Below, piece after piece: positions 18,076 to 29,091 of a stretch of DNA of 64,000 nt. The first letter of the stretch is position 1. Each line of letters opens with the position of its first letter. Made by a program: the position numbers and the translations under genes. Where the stretch lies: NCBI RefSeq assembly GCF_026162645.1, contig NZ_JAOTBE010000006.1:1-64000 (forward strand), in the 5' to 3' direction. A model generated the notes under the pieces. The model ran no database searches, was not told where the DNA came from, and was given only the letters and a program-made list of their open reading frames with translations. Source of the stretch: Paracoccus rhizosphaerae. Lineage in GTDB: Bacteria; Pseudomonadota; Alphaproteobacteria; Rhodobacterales; Rhodobacteraceae.

Positions 18076-19104
18076 ATGAACCTCAAGGATTCCTTCATCG
18101 CCATCATCGTTCTGGCGATCTGCATTCTCTGGGCGCTGGCAGACGGGCCCGCTGCGCAGCAGGGCATCGGCAGCGCCCTGCGCCTGATGACGCCGCTGCT
18201 GCTGGCCTGCCTTGCGGGGCTTTACTCCGAACGGGCCGGCGTCTTCGACATCGGGCTGGAAGGCAAGATGCTGATGGCAGCCTTCACCTCGGCCTCGGTC
18301 GCATTCCTGACCGGCAGCGCCTGGCTGGGGCTGGCCGCGGGCATCGCGGGGGCGCTGGTCCTGTCGCTGATCCACGGGCTGGCCTCGATCACGTTCAAGG
18401 GCAACCAGCTGATCTCCGGCGTGGCGATCAACTTCCTCGCCTCGGGCCTGACGGTGCTGGTCGGCCAGAACGCCTTCGGGCTGGGCGGGCGCACACCGTC
18501 GCTGACGGGGGCTGGTCGGTTCAATCCGATCACCCTGCCCTTCGCCGATGCGGTCCGCGACATGCCAGTGCTGGGGCCGATCTACTCGGGGCTGGTCTCG
18601 GGGCACACGATTCTAGTCTATGTGGCCTTTGCGCTGGTGCCGCTGACTTGGTGGGTGCTCTTCCGCACGCGCTTCGGCCTGCGGCTGCGGGCGGTGGGGG
18701 AAAACCCCGCCTCGGTCGATACCGCGGGCGTGTCCGTGACGCGGCTCCGCTATGCCGCGGTCGCGATCTGCGGCGTGCTGACTGGCATCGCCGGCGCTTA
18801 TCTGGCCACTGCCCTGTCGGCGGGATTCGTCAAGGAAATGACGGCGGGGCGCGGCTTCATCGCCTTGGCGGCACTGATCTTTGCCAAGTGGCGGCCGTGG
18901 CAGGCGCTGTTCGCGACCTTCCTCTTCGGCCTCCTCGAGGCGATCGCGAACCTCTATCCGAACCTGGACCTGGGCTTCGTGACCGTGCCGTCGATGTTCA
19001 TGAACGCGCTGCCCTATATCCTGACGGTGGTGATCCTGGCGGGCTTCGTCGGCCGCGCCGTTCCGCCCCGCGCCGGAGGAGAGCCCTATGTCAAGGAGCG
19101 CTGA
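18076..19104 (+). CDS. Nucleoside ABC transporter permease (YufQ-type)
   Basis: 342 aa integral membrane protein. GVFDIGLEGKMLMAAF near residue 55-70 and TAGRGFIALAALIFAKWRPW near residue 255 are the conserved coupling segments of this permease class. It pairs with the upstream permease. The last 17 bases overlap the start of the purine nucleoside phosphorylase gene, so import and phosphorolysis are translationally linked. Confidence 0.95.
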   Translation: MNLKDSFIAIIVLAICILWALADGPAAQQGIGSALRLMTPLLLACLAGLYSERAGVFDIGLEGKMLMAAFTSASVAFLTGSAWLGLAAGIAGALVLSLIHGLASITFKGNQLISGVAINFLASGLTVLVGQNAFGLGGRTPSLTGAGRFNPITLPFADAVRDMPVLGPIYSGLVSGHTILVYVAFALVPLTWWVLFRTRFGLRLRAVGENPASVDTAGVSVTRLRYAAVAICGVLTGIAGAYLATALSAGFVKEMTAGRGFIALAALIFAKWRPWQALFATFLFGLLEAIANLYPNLDLGFVTVPSMFMNALPYILTVVILAGFVGRAVPPRAGGEPYVKER

Positions 19105-19885
19105 GCTTGCCGCCCTGATCCGCGACCGCGCGGGTCAGGACGCGCCCGACATTGGCCTGATCCTGGGGTCGGGGCTGGGCCATCTGGCCGCCAAGGTCGA
19201 GGGCGTGGCCATCCCCTACTCCGACCTGCCGGGCTTTCCCCATGCGGGCGTGTCGGGCCATGTGCCGCAGCTGGTGATCGGCCAGCTTGAGGGTGCGCGG
19301 GTCGCCGTCTTCGGCGGGCGGTCACATTACTACGAATCGGGGCGGGCGGATGCGATGCGCCTGCCGCTGGAGGTGCTGGCGGCGCTTGGCTGCAGGCGGT
19401 TGATCCTGACCAACGCCGCAGGCTCGCTGCGCCCCGACATTCCGCCGGGCGCGCTGATGCTGCTGAGCGATCACATCGCCTTCGCCGGAACGAACCCCCT
19501 GATTGGAGAGGTGACGGACGCCCGCTTCGTGCCGATGACCGACGCCCATGACGTTGACATGCGGTCGGCCCTGCACGCCGCCGCCGAGGCCGAGGGCATC
19601 GAACTCCCCGAGGGCGTCTATTGCTGGTTCTCGGGCCCCAGCTTCGAGACGCCGGCCGAGATTCGGGCCGCCCGGACGCTTGGCGCCGATGCCGTCGGCA
19701 TGTCCACCGTTCCCGAAATTATCCTGTCGCGCTTCCTGGGTCTGCGCTGCGCCGCCATTTCGGTCATCACCAACATGGGCGCGGGGCTGTCGGACGAGGC
19801 GATCAGCCACGATCACACCAAGGCCATGGCCCCCCTCGGTGCCGCCAAGCTGGAGGCGGTGCTGCGCCGCTTCCTTCGCGGTTGA
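19088..19885 (+). CDS. Purine-nucleoside phosphorylase (trimeric PNP-II type)
   Basis: 265 aa. It cleaves purine (deoxy)nucleosides with phosphate to base and (deoxy)ribose-1-phosphate. LGSGLGHLA carries the phosphate-binding serine; the GRSHYYE histidine, NAAGSL, SGPSFETPAEIRAARTLGADAVGMSTVPE (split over residues ~185-212) and ITNMGAG are all family motifs. GGAGGA precedes the ATG inside the upstream permease gene. Its place at the end of the uptake operon supports nucleosides as the imported substrate. Confidence 0.95.
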   Translation: MSRSAELAALIRDRAGQDAPDIGLILGSGLGHLAAKVEGVAIPYSDLPGFPHAGVSGHVPQLVIGQLEGARVAVFGGRSHYYESGRADAMRLPLEVLAALGCRRLILTNAAGSLRPDIPPGALMLLSDHIAFAGTNPLIGEVTDARFVPMTDAHDVDMRSALHAAAEAEGIELPEGVYCWFSGPSFETPAEIRAARTLGADAVGMSTVPEIILSRFLGLRCAAISVITNMGAGLSDEAISHDHTKAMAPLGAAKLEAVLRRFLRG

Positions 19886-20420
19886 CCGGCACGATAGCCG
19901 GCAGAGTTGGCTTGTCTTCGCGTCGATGCCCAACGCCCAATGCTCTCCAATGAAACATTTGGTAGTCCCCGATGCTGAGCAAACCGCCAGCAGGCATCCG
20001 AGAGTCGAAGAGTTAATACTGGAAGCCAAACTGGGTCCTGGCGCGAATCAGGCCAGTCTCGATCGTTCCGGGAGGCCGTGGCTGCCAACGTACGGGCCAG
20101 CTGACGACGTGGCAAAGCAAGGGGTTCGGCATGATTGCAGAGGCAAAATTTGTTCTGTGGTTTGCCAAAGCCAAGCCTTGCCTTGCCTCACTTCAACGCC
20201 GGCAGCGGAGCGTCTCGCCACCGCTGGAGCAGCGGCCAGAAGACGCACTCCGGCCGCAATGAGGCAGCTAATTTCAAAAAGATGTGCTGCCCGCTTTGCC
20301 ATATGCCAGCGGCTTCGGCGCGATGCAGGAGAATTTGGGCGGCACCTGCCCGAATTCAGATACGGCTGACGGACGCCATTCCGATCGGCGATGTCGAAAA
20401 GAACGTTTGACCAGCGTTCT
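19886..20420. other. 535-base spacer, no recognisable gene
   Basis: Between the PNP and mnmH stop codons (convergent genes). It begins with a weak hairpin (CCGGC...GCCGG, 19885-19900). Local composition is clearly less GC-rich than the flanks, with several AT-rich patches (for example near 20010 and 20140-20160). Frames of up to ~90 codons exist, but none shows a known motif or the codon bias of the neighbours. It may be a decayed gene or old insertion. Confidence 0.5.
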
Positions 20421-21485
20421 TCAGCGATCGACGGGCGTCTGCATCACCGCCAGAGCGGCCTCGACCTTCGAGGCTGCGGTGTCGAGGTCGTCCAGACCCT
20501 CGACCGCGACGGTCCGGCCCTGCCCGTCGTCATGGCGGGCGCGGTGGCGCTGATAACGCGGGTCGTAATGGTCCCGCAGCAGGCTTTCGGAAATGCCGTA
20601 GAGGTCACCGACCGCCAGCATCTGCCGCCACATGGCAATGCGCTCGGCCGGGTGCACCGCGGTCAGCTGCGCCAGGATCGCCGTCATGCGGGTGCCGTCG
20701 CCCAGAACCTCGGCATAGCGGTCGGCGGTGAAGGCCGCCCGCGCCTCGACCGGAACCTCCAGCCGGATGCGGGGGGCGGCGCAGATCGCCTGCCACATCG
20801 CCTTGGGCACGTTGAGGTTGCCGATGCGGCTGCTCTCGGCCTCGACCAGGACCGGGCGGGCCGGGTCCAGCGCCTCGAGAGTCAAAGCAAGCCGGCTTTC
20901 GAACATCTTCTGGCTGGGCTGACCGCCGGGCATGCCCCCGAAGATGCTGCCGCGATGGTTCGCCAGCCCTTCGAGGTCGATGACCTGGTGCCCGCGATCG
21001 GCCAGCCGCAGCAGGATCTCGGTCTTGGCGCTGCCGGTGTTGCCGTCCAGGACGATCACCGGCGACGGGACAGGCCCGTTCTGGACCAAGTCGACCACCA
21101 GCCGGCGCCACGCCTTGTAGCCGCCCTCAAGACGGTCGGCCCGCCAGCCGACCTCTCTCAGCAGCGTGGTGAAGGCGCCAGACCGCTGGCCGCCGCGCCA
21201 GCAATAGACCAGCGGCCGCCACGTCCCGTCATGTCCGGACAGGGGCCCCGAGATATGGCGGGCAATGGCCGAGATGACCAGCGCGCCGCCGATCTTGCGG
21301 GCATCGAAGGGCGACACCTGCTTGTAGATCGTGCCGACCCGGGCCCTTTCCTCGTCGCTCAGGACGGGCAGGTTGATCGCGCCGGGCAGGTGATCCTCGG
21401 CGAATTCCGCCGGGGATCTGGCATCGATGACCTGGTCGAAGCCCGACAGCGCGGGATCGGCAACGCGTGACAGGCGCAGGTTCAA
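20421..21485 (-). CDS. mnmH: tRNA 2-selenouridine synthase
   Basis: 354 aa. MnmH (SelU) replaces the sulfur of 2-thiouridine-34 in tRNA by selenium, using selenophosphate, through a geranylated intermediate. The rhodanese-like domain holds the essential cysteine C95 in LVYCWRGGQRSG. A P-loop-like LDGNTGSAKTEIL follows near residues 143-155. The family ending with LLxxHYDPRYxRH is present. Its presence implies SelD elsewhere in the genome; no sel gene is in this window. The stop of the upstream L,D-transpeptidase gene is 2 bases before its ATG, so the two are an operon. Confidence 0.95.
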   Translation of the reverse strand: MNLRLSRVADPALSGFDQVIDARSPAEFAEDHLPGAINLPVLSDEERARVGTIYKQVSPFDARKIGGALVISAIARHISGPLSGHDGTWRPLVYCWRGGQRSGAFTTLLREVGWRADRLEGGYKAWRRLVVDLVQNGPVPSPVIVLDGNTGSAKTEILLRLADRGHQVIDLEGLANHRGSIFGGMPGGQPSQKMFESRLALTLEALDPARPVLVEAESSRIGNLNVPKAMWQAICAAPRIRLEVPVEARAAFTADRYAEVLGDGTRMTAILAQLTAVHPAERIAMWRQMLAVGDLYGISESLLRDHYDPRYQRHRARHDDGQGRTVAVEGLDDLDTAASKVEAALAVMQTPVDR

Positions 21486-21487
21486 GA

Positions 21488-22063
21488 TCAGAAGACGTAG
21501 ACGGGCGTGCCGACCGGAACCTGGTCGAACAGGCTGATCACGGCCTCGTTGCGCATCCTGAGGCAGCCGTTCGACACCGCCCGCCCGATCGAGCCGGGAT
21601 CGGTCGTGCCGTGAATGCGGATCGCGGTGTCCTGCCCCTGAGCGTTATAGAGATAGAGCGCCCGCGCCCCCAGAGGGTTCTTCGGGCCACCCGGCATGCC
21701 GTCGGCATATTTCTGATAGGCGTCGGGGTTGCGCTCGATCATGTCCTGGGTCGGGCGCCAGCTGGGCCACTCGACCTTCCGGCCGATGGTGGCCTTGCCC
21801 TTCCAGACCAGTTCGTCCTTGCCGACGGCCACGCCATAGCGGATGGCCCGGCCCGGCGCGACGACGTGATAGAGGAAGAAGTCGCGGCTGACGACGACGA
21901 TGCTGCCGACCTCGAAGTCGTCGCGGATGGCGACCTCGGTCGGGACATAGGGATCGGCCGCGACGGGGGCGGCGGGCGCGGACTGGGCCATCACCAGCGA
22001 AGGCGCGGCGGCCAGGGCCACGGCCATCGGCAGGGCCAGCGAGATCATCTGACGGCGGTTCAT
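21488..22063 (-). CDS. L,D-transpeptidase (YkuD domain), exported
   Basis: 191 aa. The N-terminal RRQ motif and hydrophobic stretch to about residue 27 look like a (possibly Tat) signal peptide. The YkuD catalytic block IHGTTDPGSIGRAVSNGCLRM is split across residues 150-170, with H151 and nucleophile C167. Enzymes of this type make 3-3 peptidoglycan crosslinks or attach proteins to the wall. ATG at 22063 was chosen for GAGGAAAAAGC just upstream; an in-frame ATG ten codons further out lacks a site. mnmH follows directly. Confidence 0.93.
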   Translation of the reverse strand: MNRRQMISLALPMAVALAAAPSLVMAQSAPAAPVAADPYVPTEVAIRDDFEVGSIVVVSRDFFLYHVVAPGRAIRYGVAVGKDELVWKGKATIGRKVEWPSWRPTQDMIERNPDAYQKYADGMPGGPKNPLGARALYLYNAQGQDTAIRIHGTTDPGSIGRAVSNGCLRMRNEAVISLFDQVPVGTPVYVF

Positions 22064-22437
22064 GCTTTTTCCTCGTCGGGTCATTCGGGCCATGGATACA
22101 GGAAAAGACCGGTTGCCCGCAACTCACGTCGGCGTACGGGGGCTTGACCCGCCCCTGCCGGCGCCACATCTGTGGGTCATGTGCTGCAGCCGCCCAGAAC
22201 CCGCCCGCCGCAAGGCGACCGTCCGTCCGGCCCACCTGTGCCGGGGCCGGGGCGATCGTGCGTGCCGCTGCCACATCTTCGCCAGGCCCCGCTTGTCCCG
22301 GCCCGCGCCTCGGCCGCGGCCCCTGGCCGTCGATGCTTTCCCGCGCAGCCACCAGGCCGATCGCGCGCCCACCCGGCCCCAGGCGCCGCCTTCCCTGATC
22401 GTCACGGCACCGATCCACGACATCAGGGAATTTGGAC
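22064..22437. other. Divergent promoter region of the L,D-transpeptidase gene and copA
   Basis: 374 bases with no convincing gene. It must hold the promoters of both flanking genes. A TTGACC at 22144-22149 is a possible -35, but no good -10 follows at 16-20 bases. I could not identify a clear dyad for a copper-responsive regulator, and no regulator gene is adjacent. Confidence 0.5.
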
Positions 22438-24842
<2,405 letters not shown>

Positions 24843-24846
<4 letters not shown>

Positions 24847-25487
24847 CGATGAACCGCCGCCAGCTGCTGGTCGCCGCCGCCCTGACCATGGCGCTGCCCG
24901 CCTGCGCCGTCGCGCAGACACCGCCGCGCGTCCTGTGCTTCGGCGACAGCCTGACGGCGGGCTATGGTCTGCCGCAGGGTCAGGGGCTGGTGCCGCAGCT
25001 GTCGGACTGGCTGGAGGCCCACGGCCATCCGGCGCGGCTGATCGATGCCGGGGCTTCGGGCGACACCACCGAAGACGGGCGCAAGCGGATCGGCCCCGCG
25101 CTGCGGAAGCATCGCCCCGATGCCGTCATCGTCGAGCTTGGTGGCAACGACATGCTGCAGGGCTGGCCGCCGGAGCAGGCCGAGGGGAACCTCGACGCGA
25201 TCCTGACTGCCGCAGGTCAGGGCGGACGGCCGCTGCTGCTGGTCGGGGTCGAGGATCCCGGCCGCGATCCAGGCAGCCGCGCCGCCTGGGCCGCGATCTG
25301 GCCCCGGCTGGCCCTTCGGCATGACGCGCTGGTGCTGCCGAACCTTTATGCGCCGCTTGTGGCGATGCCGAGGGATCGGCAGGCGGGGCTGCTTCTGGAC
25401 GGTGTGCACCCCTCGGCCAAGGGGGTGCAGCTGATGGTCGATCATCTGGGACCCGTGGCCGCACAGCTGGTCCGCCGCGCGGCCTGA
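24843..25487 (+). CDS. GDSL-type esterase (TesA-like), exported
   Basis: 214 aa. A signal peptide occupies about residues 1-24, and the sequence LPAC at 19-22 could act as a lipobox. The SGNH-hydrolase blocks are in order: CFGDSLTAGYG (Ser36), the oxyanion Gly, GGND, and DGVHPSAKG with the Asp-His pair. Members act as arylesterase, thioesterase or lysophospholipase in the periplasm; the physiological substrate is unknown. The ATG overlaps the copA stop. Its stop and that of the convergent PCuAC gene form a 15-bp palindrome at 25484-25498. Confidence 0.9.
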
Positions 25488-25494
25488 TCCCGGA

Positions 25495-25959
25495 TCAGTG
25501 CCCGGCGTGGTCGCCGTGGCCGGTCGGCTCGGCATCCTGGCGCTGGTTGTCGACGGTGGCCGTGGCGGTCTCGGTGCCGCAATCGCCGAAATCGAAGCTC
25601 AGCTCGATGCTGTCGCCATCGGCCAGCGGCCGCGTCAGGCCCAGCAGCATGACGTGGTCGCCGCCCCGCGCCAGCTGATGCGCCTGGCCCGCGTCGACGG
25701 TGATGCCGCCTTCGATCGGGCCCATGCGCATGACGCCACCCTCTTCGGCATGGCTGTGCAGCTCGGCCCGCTCGGCCGCGTCCGAGGCGACGGATTGCAG
25801 CGTGCAGGCAACCTCGCGGTGGTTTTCCAGCGTCAGGAAGACCGCGCCGGTCTTGGGGTTGGTGCTGCGGACATAAGCGTCGTTGATGTGCATGCCGTCA
25901 TGGGCCAGGGCGGCCACGGGCAGCAGGGCCGCGATGGCGGCAAGGGTCGGGGTCTTCAT
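25495..25959 (-). CDS. Periplasmic copper chaperone PCuAC
   Basis: 154 aa. Signal peptide with cleavage after ALA (about residue 19). The cupredoxin-like PCuAC signature is complete: H68, then GGVMRM with M77/M79, then GGDHVML with H102 and M104, the ligands that hold Cu(I). Such proteins deliver copper to the CuA/CuB sites of cytochrome oxidase. The C terminus has additional His residues (GHGDHAGH), a possible second metal-binding tail. GAGGACC precedes the ATG at 25959. The small secreted protein upstream is 29 bases away and co-oriented. Confidence 0.94.
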   Translation of the reverse strand: MKTPTLAAIAALLPVAALAHDGMHINDAYVRSTNPKTGAVFLTLENHREVACTLQSVASDAAERAELHSHAEEGGVMRMGPIEGGITVDAGQAHQLARGGDHVMLLGLTRPLADGDSIELSFDFGDCGTETATATVDNQRQDAEPTGHGDHAGH

Positions 25960-25988
25960 GGTGGTCCTCGTGTTCCGAAATGTGATTC

Positions 25989-26327
25989 TCAGGCGACGAG
26001 GACGGCCGGAGGATCGCGCACCCGGATCGTGGTGCGCCGGACACCAGCGGCACGGGACCGGCGCGTCAGCGGGGCCGCAAGCGCGACCAGGATGCGCTGC
26101 GGCAGAACGACGTCCGGCGCGCCGATCGCGGCCAGCATAGCCAAGGCCATGTCGGGGCAGAGATGGGCGGTGCGGCCCTGATCGCCCGGAAGCACCGTCA
26201 CCACGACACCGTGCCCGGTGCACAGGACGACCTCGGTCCCCTGGCGCACGGTCCCGCGCGCGGCGCCCAGGCCGACGCTGGTCAGCATCACGACAAGGAT
26301 CAGGACAAGAGGGACGGGGCGGAACAT
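25989..26327 (-). CDS. Small secreted protein with Cys/His motifs (DUF2946-like)
   Basis: 112 aa. A hydrophobic signal segment (residues 4-23) is followed by VLCTGHG (C36, H39) and AHLCPD (H55, C57). This CxxH...HxC pattern resembles DUF2946-type proteins found beside copper genes, and it could bind copper or form a disulfide. It is directly upstream of PCuAC, so joint transcription is likely. Assignment to the family is from memory; function unproven. Confidence 0.7.
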   Translation of the reverse strand: MFRPVPLVLILVVMLTSVGLGAARGTVRQGTEVVLCTGHGVVVTVLPGDQGRTAHLCPDMALAMLAAIGAPDVVLPQRILVALAAPLTRRSRAAGVRRTTIRVRDPPAVLVA

Positions 26328-26385
26328 GGCGGAACCTTAGCGGACCCCGACAGGCGGGTCAGCAGGCGATCGGACGCAGGCATGC

Positions 26386-26411
26386 GAAAGCCCCGCCTGA
26401 TCGACGGGGCT
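26386..26411 (-). terminator. Rho-independent terminator of rpmB
   Basis: On the minus strand AGCCCCG, a 9-base loop, CGGGGCT, then TTTCG. Stem arms lie at 26405-26411 and 26389-26395, about 25 bases past the rpmB stop. Confidence 0.75.
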
Positions 26412-26435
26412 GCGCGGGCGGCGGTCTACGACCGT

Positions 26436-26732
26436 TCAGGCCGAGGCGGCTTCGCCTTCGGCTTTCGACAGCTCGCGCTTGATCTTCAGGGCGCGGTCGG
26501 ACAGGTCCGTGTCCTTGGCCTTGGACAGGAAGGCGTCCAGACCGCCACGATGATCGACCGAGCGCAGGGCGGCGGCCGAGATCCGCAGCGAATAGCCGCG
26601 GCCGAGCTTTTCGGACAACAGCGTGACCTCGTTCAGGTTCGGCAGGAACCGGCGACGGGTCTTGTTGTTGGCATGGCTGACATTGTTACCGGTCATCGGG
26701 CCTTTGCCGGTCAGTTCGCAGACGCGCGACAT
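26436..26732 (-). CDS. rpmB: 50S ribosomal protein L28
   Basis: 98 aa, the longer alphaproteobacterial form. It begins [20 protein letters not shown], followed by [11 protein letters not shown], as in all bacterial L28. It is a structural protein of the large subunit. GAAGGAA lies ahead of the ATG at 26732. It is flanked by its own terminator and by that of ada, so it is monocistronic. Confidence 0.98.
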   Translation of the reverse strand: MSRVCELTGKGPMTGNNVSHANNKTRRRFLPNLNEVTLLSEKLGRGYSLRISAAALRSVDHRGGLDAFLSKAKDTDLSDRALKIKRELSKAEGEAASA

Positions 26733-26792
26733 GGTTGTGTTCCTTCGTCTCAGCTATGCGGGCGTTCCCGGCAGTGGGTCCGTCCCAATGTG

Positions 26793-26816
26793 AAAGGGCG
26801 CCGCGAGGCAGCGCCC
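26793..26816 (-). terminator. Terminator downstream of ada
   Basis: Minus-strand GGGCGC, 9-base loop, GCGCCC (arms 26811-26816 and 26796-26801), followed by TTTC. It begins 20 bases past the ada stop and separates it from rpmB. Confidence 0.65.
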
Positions 26817-26836
26817 GGAATTCCGTTCGCGGGTGG

Positions 26837-27925
26837 TTACAGCGATTGCGGCCCTGCGTCAAGCCTTGCCGGGCGATTCCCTGCCGCGCGATAGCCGGCC
26901 TCGAGCGCGATGAGCCGTTCCTTGCGCCACAGCCCCCCGGCATAGCCCGTCATGCTGCCGTCGCTGCCGATCACGCGGTGGCATGGCACGACCAGCGCCA
27001 GCCGGTTGGCGCCATTGGCGGCGGCCACCGCCCGCACCGCGCTTGGCTGGCCGATGGCGGCAGCCAGCTGGGAATAGCTGCGCGTCTCGCCCGCCGGGAT
27101 GTCGCGCAACGCCTGCCAGACACGCGCCTGAAAGGGCGTCCCAAAAAGGCGGAGCGGCATGTCCAGCCGTCCATCCTCGCCCGCGAAGAACCGCCCAAGC
27201 GCCCGCTCGGTCAGGTCAGTCAGGCCGGTCCGGCCCAGCCCGATGCGCCCGCCGACCAGCGCCGACAGCCGCCGCAACCCTTGCGGCAGGGCCTTGCGGT
27301 CAACGAATTCCAGCAGGTGCAGGACATGGTCATCGGCGATGACGATCATCCCGCCAAGTGGTGTGTCGATCCAATCCGCACGCAGATCGCCCTGCATCTG
27401 GTGGGGGGCGTGGCCGAAGAGGGCCCGAAAGGCTTCTCGAAAGCCCGATGCCGATTCGAATCCGGCTTGCAGTTGCGCGTCGATCATCCTGCCCCCCTTG
27501 TGCAGCGTTTGCAGTCCCTGCCGCAGCCGCGCGGCACGAGCCATCTGCAGGAAGCTCTGCCCGAAATGCTGCCGGAACAGCCGCCGGACGGTCGAGGGGT
27601 CGTGGCCCAGGTCAATCAGGTCGGCCTCGGACCAGCGATGGCCGGGGCGTGCGGCAAGCGCGGCGGTCAGGCCGGCGATCACCGGATGCGCCTCGGCCTG
27701 CGGGCCGTCGGGTTTGCAGCGCAGGCAGGGCCGGAAACCTGCCGCCCGCGCCGCGGCCGCATTGTCGAACCAGCGGCAGTTCTCGGGCCGTGGCTTTCGC
27801 GCCGGGCAGGTCAGCCGGCAGAAGATCCCGGTCGAGGTGACACCCACCAGCGCCACACCCTCATAGGCGGCATCGCGTGCCACCAGCGCGGCATAGAGCC
27901 GGTCATGATCCATCAGGTCCCGCAT
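26837..27925 (-). CDS. ada: Ada: alkylation-response regulator and O6-methylguanine methyltransferase
   Basis: 362 aa. The N-terminal zinc domain has four cysteines (C36, C40, C67, C70); C36 would accept methyl groups from DNA phosphotriesters and switch the protein to an activator. A single AraC-type DNA-binding domain spans roughly residues 95-180. The C-terminal methyltransferase carries VPCHRVIG with acceptor C315 and the SYSQLAAAIG helix. This is the full E. coli Ada layout in one chain. ATG at 27925 has GGGGGG at 9 bases; another ATG four codons in is possible. No alkB or alkA is adjacent. Confidence 0.95.
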   Translation of the reverse strand: MRDLMDHDRLYAALVARDAAYEGVALVGVTSTGIFCRLTCPARKPRPENCRWFDNAAAARAAGFRPCLRCKPDGPQAEAHPVIAGLTAALAARPGHRWSEADLIDLGHDPSTVRRLFRQHFGQSFLQMARAARLRQGLQTLHKGGRMIDAQLQAGFESASGFREAFRALFGHAPHQMQGDLRADWIDTPLGGMIVIADDHVLHLLEFVDRKALPQGLRRLSALVGGRIGLGRTGLTDLTERALGRFFAGEDGRLDMPLRLFGTPFQARVWQALRDIPAGETRSYSQLAAAIGQPSAVRAVAAANGANRLALVVPCHRVIGSDGSMTGYAGGLWRKERLIALEAGYRAAGNRPARLDAGPQSL

Positions 27926-27991
27926 CGGATGTCCCCCCTTCTGGCCCTTGATACCCGATTCGCGGATGCCATGGGGCGCGAAATCGGGCAG

Positions 27992-28960
27992 CTATTCCCG
28001 CGCGCCCAGCCAGTCCAGCACCTGCTGTGCGGCGATGCCTGGCGCGATGTCGCCCGCAGCGACCGACTGCCCCAGATCGTCGATGCGGGCCCGCGCGTCT
28101 GGGGCGTCCAGCTGCGCCAGAAGGCCTGCGCGAAGTTCGGCAAGGAACCAGTGCCGGGCCTGCTGGGCGCGGATGCGGTCGAAATGGCCGTGGTCGCGCC
28201 GCCAGTCGAACAGCTGGCGCATCCGGTCCCATGCTTCGTCCAGCCCCGCCCCGGTCGCGGCCGAGACCGGCAGCGCCTGGGGAAACCCCTCGGGGTCCTG
28301 CGGGCGCTTGCGCAGCAGGCGCAGGGCGCCCGCGTAATCGGCGACCGTGCGGCGAGCCGCCGACATCAGTTCGCCATCGGCCTTGTTGACCAGGATCAGG
28401 TCGGCCATCTCCATGATGCCGCGCTTGACGCCCTGCAATTCGTCCCCGCCCGCCGGGGCCAGCAGCAGCACGAAGAGGTCTGTCATGTCGGCGACCAGCG
28501 TCTCGGACTGGCCGACGCCGACAGTCTCGATCAGGATGACGTCGTGGCCCGCGGCCTCGCACAGGCGGATCGCTTCGCGCGTGCGGCGTGCCACGCCGCC
28601 CAGTTGCGCGCTGGAAGGGGTGGGCCGGATGAACGCGCTGGGGTTGCGGGACAACAGCTCCATCCGCGTCTTGTCGCCCAGGATCGACCCCCCGGAACGG
28701 GCTGAGGAGGGATCGACCGCCAGGACCGCGACCCGCAGGCCCTGTTCCGTCAGGCGGGTGCCGAAAGCCTCGATGAATGTGGATTTGCCGACGCCGGGCG
28801 TACCGGACAGCCCGATCCGCAGGGCCTGCCGGTCGGGCAGCGCCCCGATCAGCGCCTGCGCGCGGTCGCGGTGGTCGGGCCGGGTCGATTCAACCAGCGT
28901 GATGGCGCGCGACAGCGCCCGGCGATCGCCCTTCGTCAAAGGTTCGAGAAGTTCGTCCAT
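27992..28960 (-). CDS. meaB: MeaB-type G3E GTPase (methylmalonyl-CoA mutase chaperone)
   Basis: 322 aa. Walker A GTPGVGKST at residues 53-61, then ETVGVGQSE with the switch region, and NKADGE for guanine recognition. MeaB loads and protects adenosylcobalamin in acyl-CoA mutases. No mutase gene is next to it, so the partner must be elsewhere. It lies 66 bases upstream of ada on the same strand. A ~130-base gap divides it from the divergent thioredoxin-like gene. Confidence 0.93.
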   Translation of the reverse strand: MDELLEPLTKGDRRALSRAITLVESTRPDHRDRAQALIGALPDRQALRIGLSGTPGVGKSTFIEAFGTRLTEQGLRVAVLAVDPSSARSGGSILGDKTRMELLSRNPSAFIRPTPSSAQLGGVARRTREAIRLCEAAGHDVILIETVGVGQSETLVADMTDLFVLLLAPAGGDELQGVKRGIMEMADLILVNKADGELMSAARRTVADYAGALRLLRKRPQDPEGFPQALPVSAATGAGLDEAWDRMRQLFDWRRDHGHFDRIRAQQARHWFLAELRAGLLAQLDAPDARARIDDLGQSVAAGDIAPGIAAQQVLDWLGARE

Positions 28961-29091
28961 CGATCACTCCGCCCAGACCGGGCCGCAGAGTGGACCAGAT
29001 GGCGCCCTGCGGCAATCCCCGCCCCGCCGACCCGCACCTTGTGCGCACCGCCCGGCAGGGCTAGGCTGTCGGGGTCAACCAAGGACGGGCC

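Noticed and set aside
15310..18167. Two long minus-strand frames (581 and 621 codons) opposite the ABC genes
   Set aside because: Shadow frames from high GC at third codon positions; the plus-strand genes show all ABC motifs.
22144..22172. CueR/MerR-type promoter before copA
   Set aside because: TTGACC is present but neither a usable -10 at 19-20 bases nor a dyad could be found, and no merR-type gene is nearby.
26735..28705. 656-codon plus-strand frame
   Set aside because: Opposite ada and meaB, which have intact motifs; composition is shadow-like.
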